DNA of 37,628 nt, taken from assembly GCA_036379955.1 (NCBI GenBank), contig DASVFR010000040.1, positions 1 through 37,628 on the forward strand. Reading direction: 5' to 3'. Of this stretch, positions 9,327 to 16,556 are shown one piece after another. Position numbers and translations under genes: made by a program. The notes under the pieces were generated by a model. The model ran no database searches. It was not told where the DNA came from and saw nothing but the letters and a program-made list of their open reading frames with translations. Position 1 is the first letter of the stretch; each line of letters begins with the position of its first letter. The DNA is from VRUE01 sp036379955 (GTDB lineage Bacteria > Actinomycetota > Thermoleophilia > Solirubrobacterales > 70-9).

Positions 9327-11092
9327 TCTCGGGCGAGAGCCTGGAGCGGGTCAAGGGCGCGGTCGACATCGTCGAGGTGATCTCGGCCCACACGGACCTG
9401 CGGCGCCAGGGCAGCCGCTGGGTCGGGCTCTGCCCCTTCCACGAGGAGCGCACGCCGTCGTTCTCGGTCGACGCGCAGGAAAAGCTCTACCACTGCTTCG
9501 GCTGCGGGGTGGGCGGCGACGCGATCAAGTTCGTCGAGGAAAAGGAGGGCCTGGGCTTCGCCGAGGCGGTCGAGCTGCTCGCCGACCGCTACGGGGTCGA
9601 GCTGGTTCGCGACAAGGAGGACCCGCGGGCCGAGGCGCGCCGCCAGCAGCGCCGCCGCCTGGGCGAGCTGCTCGATCGCGTCGCGGGCTTCTACGCCGCC
9701 TACCTCTGGGACTCCGAGGAGGCGACGAAGGCACGCGAGTACCTGGCCGAGCGCGGCTTGGGCGAGGAGGCGCTGCGCGCCTTCGGCGTCGGTTACGCGC
9801 CGAGCGCCTGGGACACCGTGCTGCTGCGCGGCCAGCGGGCCGGGTTCTCGGTCGAGGAGCTGCGCGGAGTGGGGCTGGCGCAGCGGGGCAAGAGCGGCGG
9901 CGAGTACGACCGCTTCCGCTCGCGGATCATGTTCCCGATCCGCGATCGGCGCGGCCGCACCCTCGGCTTCGGCGGCCGGGCGATGCGCTCCGACCAGGGC
10001 GCGAAGTACGTCAACACGGCCGAGACCGACTTCTTCCACAAGAGCGAGATGCTCTACGGGATCGACCTCGCCAAGGCGGCGATCGCGAAAGCCGGCCGGG
10101 CGGTGGTCGTCGAGGGCTACACCGACGTGCTCGCCCTTCATCAGGCCGGGATCGAGGAGGTCGTCGGGGTGATGGGAACGGCGATCACCGACGAGCAGGT
10201 GGCGGCGCTCTCGGGGATGGTGGACGAGGTGGTGCTGGCGCTCGACGCCGACGCGGCAGGGCAGGAGGCGATGCTGCGCGCGCAGCGGGTGGCGGCGGGG
10301 CGCAGGATGCGGCTGCGGGTGGCGGCGATGCCGGCCGGAGAGGACCCGGCGGAGATGATGGCGGCGGAGGGGGGAGCGGAGCGCTTCCGGGCCCTGCTCG
10401 ACGGAGCGGTGGAGCTGACCGCGTTCCAGGTCGGCTTGGTCCTCGACCGCACCGACGTCGGCTCGCCGGCCGAGCGCGACCGGGCCCTTGCCGAGGTGGC
10501 GCCGATCCTCGCCGGGCTGGGGGAGAGCGCCAGCCGCGACGACCTGGTGCGCCGCGTGGCGGAGCGGCTCGATCTGGAGCCGGCGATGGTGATGGGCAGG
10601 GTGACGGCCGCGCAGCCCCTGAGCGGCGGGGTGGATCGGGCTGCGGGCGAGCGCCAGTCCACACCGGCGCCCAGGCGCGCCGCCGAGCTGACCTCGCGCG
10701 AGCGCCGCGAGCGGGCGCTGCTGGCGATGTGCATCGCGCTGCCGGACGAGGGCAGCGAGTACCTGGCCAGGCTGACCGAGGGCCACCTCTCGCCGCTCGG
10801 CGCCCGCGCCGCGGCCTGGCTCCGCCAGCATCCCGGCGACCCCGCCTCCGACCTGCCTCGCGAGGACGCCGAGCTCTCGGGCCTGATCGCCGAGCTGGTG
10901 ATCGTCGCCCACGAGGAGCCTGCCTCGCCCGAGGCGATGGAGCTCAACTACCTCCTGCTCGAGCAGCGCCGCCTCGAGGGCGAGATCGCCGCCGCCGGCG
11001 AGCGCGACGACTACGAGCGCCGCGCTGCCCTCAGCCGCGAACGCGCCGCCCTGGTCGAACGGATCGCCCACGCCGAGCGAGTGGGCGGGTAA
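9317..11092 (+). CDS. dnaG: DNA primase
   Basis: Synthesises RNA primers at the replication fork. The 591-aa protein has the CHC2 zinc-binding domain (Cys39, His42, Cys59, Cys62 in LCPFHEERTPSF and YHCFGCG). The Toprim catalytic core (VVVEGYTDVLALHQAG, then VVLALDADAAG) follows, and then a C-terminal helicase-binding region rich in Arg/Glu. GTG 9317 is preceded by GAGGAGGG inside the end of dgt. The C-terminal third is divergent, as is usual for actinobacterial primases. Confidence 0.97.
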   Translation: MALISGESLERVKGAVDIVEVISAHTDLRRQGSRWVGLCPFHEERTPSFSVDAQEKLYHCFGCGVGGDAIKFVEEKEGLGFAEAVELLADRYGVELVRDKEDPRAEARRQQRRRLGELLDRVAGFYAAYLWDSEEATKAREYLAERGLGEEALRAFGVGYAPSAWDTVLLRGQRAGFSVEELRGVGLAQRGKSGGEYDRFRSRIMFPIRDRRGRTLGFGGRAMRSDQGAKYVNTAETDFFHKSEMLYGIDLAKAAIAKAGRAVVVEGYTDVLALHQAGIEEVVGVMGTAITDEQVAALSGMVDEVVLALDADAAGQEAMLRAQRVAAGRRMRLRVAAMPAGEDPAEMMAAEGGAERFRALLDGAVELTAFQVGLVLDRTDVGSPAERDRALAEVAPILAGLGESASRDDLVRRVAERLDLEPAMVMGRVTAAQPLSGGVDRAAGERQSTPAPRRAAELTSRERRERALLAMCIALPDEGSEYLARLTEGHLSPLGARAAAWLRQHPGDPASDLPREDAELSGLIAELVIVAHEEPASPEAMELNYLLLEQRRLEGEIAAAGERDDYERRAALSRERAALVERIAHAERVGG

Positions 11093-11138
11093 TCGGTACA
11101 TTCTCGGTCGGAGTCGAGGCAGCTGGTCGGCTCATCGG

Positions 11139-11211
11139 TCCGGGGTAGCTCAATCGGTAGAGCACGCGGCTGTTAACCGCGGGGTTGTGGGTTCGAGTCC
11201 CACCCCCGGAG
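11139..11211 (+). tRNA. tRNA-Asn (GTT)
   Basis: Cloverleaf: acceptor TCCGGGG (11139-11145) with CCCCGGA (11204-11210) and discriminator G; D-arm TAGCTCAATCGGTAGAGCA; anticodon stem CGCGG/CCGCG with loop CTGTTAA, so the anticodon GTT is at 11172-11174; T-loop GGTTCGAGTCC. CCA is not encoded. A TACATT hexamer at 11097-11102 may be part of its promoter. Confidence 0.97.
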
Positions 11212-11217
11212 CTTTTC

Positions 11218-12411
11218 TCAGGCTGGCGCGCGGCTGAGCGCCAGCTGCTCGACCAGCTCGGCGCCGCGCTCGGCGCCGTCGTGCTCCGCTGCCCAGGCGG
11301 CCATCTCGCCCGCGCGCGTCGCGAACGAACCGTCTTCGAGCATCCGGTGCGCGGCCCAGCGCAGGGGCGCCGGACGGCAGAGGCGCCAGGGGAGGGAGAG
11401 GCCGCAGCCGGCCCAGGCGACGCGCATCGCGGTCTCGCTCATGTCGCCGACGATCGGGCAGATCAGGACCGGGGTACCGGCGCAGAGAGCGCGCGCGACC
11501 GTGCCGTGGCCGCCGTGGGAGATCACGAGCGAGGCTACGGGCATCAGCTGGCTGTAGCTGAGCCAGTCGACGAGGACCGCGTTGCGCGGCACCTCGATCG
11601 GGTGCTGCGGCTTGACCCGGTTCGTCGTCGCGACGACTCGCACGGGCTCGTTTGCCAGCGCCGCCAACGCCGTTCGCACCAGGTGATTGTCGGAGTCGTG
11701 GGCGGTGCTCGGCGCGACGAGCACCAGCGGCTCCCCGCCTGGAGGTAGCGCGATCTCGGGGTGGGGGATCTCGAAGGTGAGCGGGCCGGTGATCTGCACG
11801 CTGCCCGGCCAGCGCCGCGGATACTCGAGCTGCGGGAAGGTCCCGACCAGCGCCAGGTCGGGGCTGATGCCGCCGTGGAAGCGATCGATGGGCGCGAGGC
11901 CGAGCCGCGCCCGCTGGCGGTTGAGGTCGTTTCGGCCCTGCTCGAGCCCGATGTCCAGCGCCCGCTGCCCCGCGCGCCACACGGCCCGGCCCAGGGGTGT
12001 GCGCGGCGGCTGCAAGCCGACGGCGAAGAACGGCCGCCCCGGCTCGACCACCGGGTAGATGTGAGGGATCAAGGTCGCCAGCGGCACGCCCGCCGCCTCC
12101 GCCGCCAGGGTCGGCGCCAGGGTGAGGATGTCGCTGATGACCGCGTCGGGCCGCGTCTCCTCCAGCAGCGGCAGCAGCGCCCGCGCCGCCTCGGCGGCGT
12201 GCGCCCCCTCCGGCGAGTCGGGATCGGGCGGCGGGAACATCCGGTATTCCTCCGCCGCCGCGAAGCCCAGGCCGGCTCCCTCGACCGCCTCGCGGCGCTC
12301 CTCCCAGGTCTCGATCGTCACCTCGTGGCCGCGCCCGCGCAGCGCCCTCCCCAGCGCGATCGCCGGAAAGACGTGGCCTGGATCCCCAAATGCCGCTACA
12401 AGGAAGCGCAT
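11218..12411 (-). CDS. UGT-type (GT1) glycosyltransferase
   Basis: 397-aa GT-B-fold glycosyltransferase of the macrolide/UGT family. The N-terminal acceptor domain starts MRFLVAAFGDPGHVFPAIAL. The C-terminal nucleotide-sugar domain carries WLSYSQLMPVASLVISHGGHGTVARAL and CPIVGDMSETAMRVAWAG. These match the donor-binding HGGxGT signature. Acceptor and sugar are unknown; such enzymes glycosylate lipids, natural products or xenobiotics. It lies downstream of a short-chain dehydrogenase on the same strand, separated by a nested hairpin, and no clear ribosome site precedes ATG 12411. Confidence 0.85.
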   Translation of the reverse strand: MRFLVAAFGDPGHVFPAIALGRALRGRGHEVTIETWEERREAVEGAGLGFAAAEEYRMFPPPDPDSPEGAHAAEAARALLPLLEETRPDAVISDILTLAPTLAAEAAGVPLATLIPHIYPVVEPGRPFFAVGLQPPRTPLGRAVWRAGQRALDIGLEQGRNDLNRQRARLGLAPIDRFHGGISPDLALVGTFPQLEYPRRWPGSVQITGPLTFEIPHPEIALPPGGEPLVLVAPSTAHDSDNHLVRTALAALANEPVRVVATTNRVKPQHPIEVPRNAVLVDWLSYSQLMPVASLVISHGGHGTVARALCAGTPVLICPIVGDMSETAMRVAWAGCGLSLPWRLCRPAPLRWAAHRMLEDGSFATRAGEMAAWAAEHDGAERGAELVEQLALSRAPA

Positions 12412-12421
12412 GTTGACGAGG

Positions 12422-12506
12422 CTCTACCGTTGCCAGACAAGGACGCAGGGAGCCGGAGTAGCAGCGCTACTTCGGCGACTGAGGACGCAGTATGGCGACG
12501 GTAGAG
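12422..12506 (-). terminator. Nested hairpin with flanking direct repeats between SDR and glycosyltransferase
   Basis: Outer arms 12422-12434 and 12494-12506 pair over 13 positions (one G.T). Inner arms 12452-12462 and 12466-12476 pair over 11 positions (one G.T) around AGC. Two copies of GGACGCAG (12441-12448, 12483-12490) flank the inner hairpin. It sits just after the SDR stop and before the glycosyltransferase start. Likely a terminator or attenuator-like structure. Confidence 0.5.
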
Positions 12507-12510
12507 GCCG

Positions 12511-13242
12511 TCAAGGGGTTTCGAGACTCTCGCCCGGGCGGGTGAAGACAATCTCCGGCACGTGGCAGTTGCGCGAGGTGCGCAGCAGGAAGCGCACCGC
12601 CTCGCCGATGTCCTCCGGCCGGATCATCTCTTCGCCGGGGATCTGCCCTTGGACGAACTCGGTCATCGGCGTCTCGACGAAGCCCGGCGCCAGCGCCGTG
12701 CACTGGATCCCGGCGCTACCGATCTCGCGGTGCGTCGACTGGGTGAAGTTGATCACCGCTGCCTTGGTCGCGGCGTAGATCGAGAGCCAGGCCTGGCCGC
12801 CCTTGCCGGCGATCGAGGCGGTGTTGACGATCAGCGCCTTGCCGTGCTCGGCACCCGCCTGCTTGAGCAGCGGCAGGCCCTCGCGCGTACCGATGATCAG
12901 CGCTCGCAGGTTGACGGCGAGCTGCATGTCGAGGTGCTTGGTCTGGATCTCGTCCATCGGCGCTCCGATGCCGACGCCGGCGTTGTTGACCAGCACGTCG
13001 AGCCGGCCGTACGCCTCGCGGTGCTTGGCGAAGACGCCGACCAGGTCCTCCTCTTCGGCCATGTTGGCGGCGACGCTCTGCACCTCGAAGCCCTCTCCGC
13101 GCAGCCCCTCGGCCGCCGACTCCAGCTTCTCCGGCCGCCGCGCGGCCACGGTCAGCGCGTAACCCTCGCCGCCGAGCACGCGGGCGATCGCCAGCCCGAT
13201 GCCGCTCGACGCCCCAGTGATCAGTGCCGCTCGCTCCGCCAC
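12511..13242 (-). CDS. Short-chain dehydrogenase/reductase
   Basis: 243-aa classical SDR, an NAD(P)-dependent oxidoreductase. Visible motifs are the cofactor-binding TGASSGIG near the N-terminus, NNAG, the catalytic Ser in TASIAG, and YAATK (Tyr/Lys). The Arg in AARRPEK after beta-2 favours NADP(H). GTG 13242 is chosen because AAAGGAG lies at proper distance upstream and the Rossmann strand begins there; the reading frame is open further upstream but that part lacks homologous sequence. The substrate is unknown. It may be cotranscribed with the downstream glycosyltransferase. Confidence 0.9.
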   Translation of the reverse strand: MAERAALITGASSGIGLAIARVLGGEGYALTVAARRPEKLESAAEGLRGEGFEVQSVAANMAEEEDLVGVFAKHREAYGRLDVLVNNAGVGIGAPMDEIQTKHLDMQLAVNLRALIIGTREGLPLLKQAGAEHGKALIVNTASIAGKGGQAWLSIYAATKAAVINFTQSTHREIGSAGIQCTALAPGFVETPMTEFVQGQIPGEEMIRPEDIGEAVRFLLRTSRNCHVPEIVFTRPGESLETP

Positions 13243-13338
13243 ATCGTCTCCTTTCGCTCGCCCGTGCGTGCCGCGGACCCTACCTCCCGTCCCACGGAGC
13301 GTGCCCGGAGGGGCAACCGCCGGCCGGGCGCCGCTCAA

Positions 13339-13344
13339 TAACAT
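13339..13344 (+). promoter_or_regulatory. Putative -10 box (TAACAT), leaderless lipoprotein gene
   Basis: TAACAT ends 8 nt before ATG 13353, which has no Shine-Dalgarno sequence. It lies in the divergent gap with the SDR gene. Confidence 0.45.
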
Positions 13345-13352
13345 GGGCACCG

Positions 13353-14414
13353 ATGTCCCTTGGCCGTGCCCCCCTTGCGCTCGCCTGCCTGGTTGCCGCC
13401 GTGGCGATCGTGCTCGCCGGCTGCGGCGGCGGCTCGGACTCCTCGGGCACGTCTTCGGCCGCCGTCGAAAGCCGTCCGGCGCCGCCGAAGAGCGACTTTC
13501 CCAGCGCCGCGGGCAAGACCCTCGCCGAGATCGTCGAAGCGGCCGACGGGCCATCCGAACTGGTCGTCTCGCCGGCCGCCAAGGTCTTCTACAAGGGGAA
13601 GAACCGCTACCCGTTCGGGGTTTTCGAACGCGACAGGGGCCAGGTTCCCAACGCCGAAGTCGCCCTCTACTTCGCTCCCGTCCCGGTGCGCAAAGGCGCC
13701 GCCGTCGGCAGCAAGCAGGCGAAGGAAGCGCAGGAAGAAGCCCTCGACCAGGCCGCGATCGGGCCGTTCCCAGCGGCCGTCGAAAGCATGGAGACGAAGC
13801 CCGCCTTCCGGGCGCTGACGACGACCAGCGACCCGGATGCGGCGACTGCCGTCTACGCCGCCGAAGTCGACTTCCCCGCGAACGGGGAATGGCGGACCGT
13901 CGCCCTGATCCGCGAAGGCGGCGAGCTGAAGACCTCGCTGCTGCCCAGCCCCAAGGTGGGCGCCTTCACCAAGATTCCCCGGCCCGGGCAGAAGGCGCCG
14001 CTGATCCACACGCCAACCCCCTCCGACGTCGGCGGTGAAGTCAGCAAGATCACGACCCGCGTCCCACCCGACACCCAGCACGAAGTCGACTACGCGGACG
14101 CGCTGGGCAAGGAACCGATCGTCCTGCTCTTCGCCACGCCGCAGTTCTGTCAGAGTCGGGTCTGCGGGCCGGTGGTCGACGTTGCCGAGCAGGTCAAGGA
14201 GACGTACGGGGACGATGCGGCTTTCATCCACATGGAGATCTACAACGACAACGATCCGAGCAAGGGGACGCGCCCGCAGGTGCGCGCCTTCCACCTACCG
14301 AGCGAGCCGTGGTTGTTCGCGATCGACCGGAGTGGAAGGATCGAGTCCGAGATCAGCGGCGCCTTCGGCGTCGAAAAGCTGACCAGCGTCGTGAAGGGAC
14401 TGATCGGAGAATGA
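13353..14414 (+). CDS. Thioredoxin-fold lipoprotein, unknown function
   Basis: 353-aa predicted lipoprotein. A signal peptide ends in the lipobox VLAGC with Cys24 as the lipidated residue. A Ser/Pro-rich linker follows, then a roughly 150-residue domain of unknown type, then a C-terminal thioredoxin-like domain. That domain has the segment LLFATPQFCQSRVCGPVVDVAEQ, split here as FATPQFCQ and SRVCGPVVD, with two Cys separated by four residues (CxxxxC). WLFAIDRSGRI near the end matches the thioredoxin-fold cis-Pro/beta region only loosely. It probably acts outside the membrane in redox or copper/thiol handling, which is inference. ATG 13353 gives a proper signal peptide. Glutamate is mostly GAA, unlike the housekeeping genes. 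It overlaps the HPt gene by four bases. Confidence 0.7.
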   Translation: MSLGRAPLALACLVAAVAIVLAGCGGGSDSSGTSSAAVESRPAPPKSDFPSAAGKTLAEIVEAADGPSELVVSPAAKVFYKGKNRYPFGVFERDRGQVPNAEVALYFAPVPVRKGAAVGSKQAKEAQEEALDQAAIGPFPAAVESMETKPAFRALTTTSDPDAATAVYAAEVDFPANGEWRTVALIREGGELKTSLLPSPKVGAFTKIPRPGQKAPLIHTPTPSDVGGEVSKITTRVPPDTQHEVDYADALGKEPIVLLFATPQFCQSRVCGPVVDVAEQVKETYGDDAAFIHMEIYNDNDPSKGTRPQVRAFHLPSEPWLFAIDRSGRIESEISGAFGVEKLTSVVKGLIGE

Positions 14415-14776
14415 GCGAGAAGACGAGCCCCGACGCCGAGTTGCTGGCTTCTTTCGCCGAGGAGGCGAAGCGTCGCTGCGACGTGATCACCGCCGGCCTG
14501 GCGACCGAGACCACCGACTTCGAGACGATGCGTCTTGAGGCCCACGCGCTGCGGGGCGCCGCCGGCACCCTCGGCCTGCGCCGCCTCGCCGAGCTCGCCG
14601 GCCTGATGGAATCCGACCTCGACGAAGCGAAGAAGACCGGCACCATCCGCGGCGGCCGCGGCCACCAGATCGCCGACGCCGCCAAAGCCCTCGCCGAAGG
14701 GGCCGCCGCTGCGGCCAAGGGCGAGGAGGAGCCCCCCGACGTCGGCCGCTCCCTGGCCCAGCTCTTCTCCGCATAG
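14411..14776 (+). CDS. HPt-domain (histidine phosphotransfer) protein
   Basis: 121-aa stand-alone histidine-containing phosphotransfer domain. His45 lies in LEAHALRGAAGTLGLRRLA, matching the HxLKGxxxxxG consensus of HPt proteins. The rest is helical, and the C-terminal end is Ala/Glu-rich. HPt modules pass phosphate between response-regulator receivers. No kinase or receiver is encoded in this window, so partners must be elsewhere. The ATG overlaps the stop of the upstream lipoprotein (ATGA), so the pair is translationally coupled, an odd partnership. Confidence 0.8.
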   Translation: MSEKTSPDAELLASFAEEAKRRCDVITAGLATETTDFETMRLEAHALRGAAGTLGLRRLAELAGLMESDLDEAKKTGTIRGGRGHQIADAAKALAEGAAAAAKGEEEPPDVGRSLAQLFSA

Positions 14777-14794
14777 CGCTACGCTCACCGGCGC

Positions 14795-14868
14795 GGGGCG
14801 GTAGCTCAGCTGGTTAGAGCAGCGGACTCATAATCCGTCGGTCGAAGGTTCGAGTCCTTCCCGCCCCA
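14795..14868 (+). tRNA. tRNA-Met (CAT)
   Basis: Acceptor GGGGCGG (14795-14801) pairs with CCGCCCC (14861-14867), discriminator A. D-arm TAGCTCAGCTGGTTAGAGC; anticodon loop CTCATAA gives CAT; T-arm GGTTCGAGTCC. G1-C72 pairing rules out the usual initiator type; the overall sequence is that of elongator tRNA-Met. A lysidine-modified tRNA-Ile2 also carries CAT and cannot be fully excluded. TACGCT (14780-14785) is a plausible -10. Confidence 0.93.
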
Positions 14869-14888
14869 TCGAGGGCACGCCAACCAGC

Positions 14889-15149
14889 GTGTGCCTGAAA
14901 CAGGCAGTGGCAACCCTCAACCTCCCCGGTGATACCTGGGCACGTGTTGCTCGCTCGCTGCGGGCCCTCGAAACTTTCCCATTGGCCGGTGCGAGCCTGA
15001 TGGGACGGTGGGCGTCAACGCGATTTGCGCTCGGTCCCTGGTCGTGGATGATCCTGCTGCATAGCTATGAGGAGACCTCTGACCAAGTATTCGTCGTTGC
15101 GATGCACGACGCGCGATCGGCAGTCTCAGCTACAGCGGCTCGGCCCTGA
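14889..15149 (+). CDS. RelE/ParE-like toxin frame, probably N-truncated
   Basis: 86 codons from a GTG. The segments LNLPGDTWARVARSLRALETFPLAG and RFALGPWSWMILLHSYEE, then FVVAMHDARSA, follow the helix-then-three-strand pattern of RelE/ParE superfamily toxins. In that family a first beta strand precedes the helix; here it is missing and the frame runs back into the tRNA-Met 3' end with no start. No ribosome site and no antitoxin gene are present. It is best read as a solitary remnant joined to the tRNA. It is the only content of the 311-base gap between the tRNA and the next gene. Family assignment is from pattern only. Confidence 0.45.
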   Translation: MCLKQAVATLNLPGDTWARVARSLRALETFPLAGASLMGRWASTRFALGPWSWMILLHSYEETSDQVFVVAMHDARSAVSATAARP

Positions 15150-15179
15150 AACTTCCAACCGACCCCGAATTTCCACGCA

Positions 15180-16103
15180 CTACTCGCCGCCCGGCAGTGC
15201 GCGCACGAGCTTGGCGCGAAAGCCGGGTTCGCCGACGTTCAGTGGATCGGCTCCAAGGAGGGGGACCTGGATCGTGCTTCTCCACACGTCGGGACCGCGG
15301 CGCCTGCGCTCGAAGGTCCCACTGCCGGTGAACGGCTCGGGCGGTCGCACGCGGGCGGTGCCGGCGTCGTGGTTGAAGGCGAAAGCGGAAGGACCCGCGT
15401 TGACGTAGGTGAAGTGCCTCGCTTCCATGCCGTCCCCCTGTTCGAACTTCGCGCCGATGAAGCTGCTCCATCCCTGCCCCCGCCGGTTTCGAGCGCCGTA
15501 GGCGGCGAAGTAGCAATCGCAGCGACGATTTGCGACGGCGAGGGTCGCCGGCTCCCTCCTTTGCCCGGCACGGCCGCGATGGCTCAGGGTCCAAGTGCGA
15601 CTGACCGTATGCGGGGACGCTGGCGGTTTGCGATGAGGGCATTTCCAGTCCGCCTCGTGATCGACCCACATCGTCCCTTTGACCTGAGTCGTCTCGATCC
15701 GCACGTATTCGCCCTCACCGCTGAATTCGATGGTGCCGACAAAAAGGCCTTCGCTGTTCGTCGAAGGCTCTCCGGTACATGGCTTCGGCGGTCGTTCGAG
15801 ATGGACCTCGGTCGGCTGGAAGGCGACGTCGATCTTTCCCAGGCTTCCAAACCGCGCTTTCAAACCCGCGTCGGTGGACTCACCCTGAACCTTGTAGACG
15901 GCAAACCGCTTGTCGTCGTGGACTTCGAGGTAGACCCCCTCGCTATTGGTTTCGAGGCTTGCCTCCAGGCCGTTGTTCGTTGGCAGCGACAGTTCTATGA
16001 ATGCGAAGTCGTGCTCTGGGGCGGGTGTTGTCGCCTCCGTGGGCGCCACCGCAAAGAGAACCCCAAATCCGAGCACAAGGACGAACAACGCTGACCTGAT
16101 CAT
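15180..16103 (-). CDS. Secreted protein of unknown function
   Basis: 307-aa protein with a clear signal peptide (MIRSALFVLVLGFGVLFAVAP, cleavage probably after the EAT/TPA region). The mature part is beta-rich and polar, with two similar Glu/Gly/Tyr stretches (TNSEGVYLEVHDDKRFAVY and TNSEGLFVGTIEFSGEGEY) that look like an internal duplication. It has several Cys (KPCTGE, WKCPHRK, CDCYFAA) that may form disulphides. It resembles secreted proteins I associate with Solirubrobacterales, but no function is known. A TATTCT box lies 6 nt upstream of the ATG. Base composition is less GC-rich than the neighbours. Confidence 0.6.
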   Translation of the reverse strand: MIRSALFVLVLGFGVLFAVAPTEATTPAPEHDFAFIELSLPTNNGLEASLETNSEGVYLEVHDDKRFAVYKVQGESTDAGLKARFGSLGKIDVAFQPTEVHLERPPKPCTGEPSTNSEGLFVGTIEFSGEGEYVRIETTQVKGTMWVDHEADWKCPHRKPPASPHTVSRTWTLSHRGRAGQRREPATLAVANRRCDCYFAAYGARNRRGQGWSSFIGAKFEQGDGMEARHFTYVNAGPSAFAFNHDAGTARVRPPEPFTGSGTFERRRRGPDVWRSTIQVPLLGADPLNVGEPGFRAKLVRALPGGE

Positions 16104-16109
16104 TCGACC

Positions 16110-16115
16110 AGAATA
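16110..16115 (-). promoter_or_regulatory. Putative -10 box (TATTCT), leaderless
   Basis: On the minus strand TATTCT lies 6 nt upstream of the ATG at 16103, with no Shine-Dalgarno sequence between. Confidence 0.5.
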
Positions 16116-16195
16116 CGTTGAGCGTTCGGAGGAAAGCGGTGAACGTTGCCTGTAGGGGCGCCACGTTGTCGCGCGAACCGGGGGATCTTGGGCGC

Positions 16196-16201
16196 TACGG
16201 T
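16196..16201 (+). promoter_or_regulatory. Putative -10 box (TACGGT), leaderless
   Basis: TACGGT lies 6 nt upstream of GTG 16208 of the zincin gene. No ribosome-binding sequence is present. Confidence 0.4.
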
Positions 16202-16207
16202 GTCCGC

Positions 16208-16540
16208 GTGGCCGACCCCGCCCCAGAGATGGACGATTTCGAAGCGCTGGTCGCCGATGCGATCGACCGGTTGCCGGAGGAGTTCCAGGAGGTGATCGCC
16301 AAGGTATCGGTCGTCGTCTCGGAGCTGGGAGAGGAAGCGGGTGCCTACGGGCAGTACTTCGGCGACGGGGTCGCGCACGAGCGCTACGAGGATCGGATCG
16401 TGATCTATCGCGACACGCTGGAACGCGACTTCGGGCACGACCGCGAGCTGCTCGCTCGGCAGGTCGAGCGGACGCTGCGCCACGAGCTCGCTCATCACCT
16501 TGGCTGGGACGAGCGGGGCGTTGGCGGCCTCGGGCTCTGA
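16208..16540 (+). CDS. Small zincin-like metallopeptidase (DUF1025 type)
   Basis: 110-aa protein with the zinc signature HELAHHLGWD at residues 92-101, that is HExxHxxGxxD, at the extreme C-terminus. It is preceded by VADAIDRLPEEFQEVIAKV and the strand IVIYRDTLER. This matches the small possible-zincin family (Pfam zincin_1, formerly DUF1025), widespread in actinobacteria and cytosolic; natural substrates are unknown. GTG 16208 is preferred on spacing to the -10-like TACGGT; ATG 16229 is an alternative that would remove seven residues. Convergent with the next gene, with only 16 bases between. Confidence 0.82.
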   Translation: MADPAPEMDDFEALVADAIDRLPEEFQEVIAKVSVVVSELGEEAGAYGQYFGDGVAHERYEDRIVIYRDTLERDFGHDRELLARQVERTLRHELAHHLGWDERGVGGLGL

Positions 16541-16556
16541 GTCCCGCGAACGCTGC

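Noticed and set aside
9266..11101. A 611-codon minus-strand frame
   Set aside because: It is the shadow of dnaG, whose zinc finger and Toprim motifs are clear. The antisense translation is Arg/Ala/His-rich and low-complexity.
13243..13554. Upstream extension of the SDR frame
   Set aside because: The SDR Rossmann motif begins right after GTG 13242, which has an AAAGGAG site. The upstream part is Arg/Pro/Gly-rich and overlaps the divergent gene's promoter.
14795..14868. Reading the CAT tRNA as initiator tRNA or tRNA-Ile2
   Set aside because: The 1-72 pair is G-C, unlike the usual initiator mismatch, and the body matches elongator tRNA-Met. Ile2 cannot be strictly excluded without identity-element analysis.
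16118..16207. Thirty extra N-terminal codons for the zincin
   Set aside because: The segment (from MSVRRKAVNVACRG) has no family match, and the -10-like TACGGT sits just before GTG 16208.
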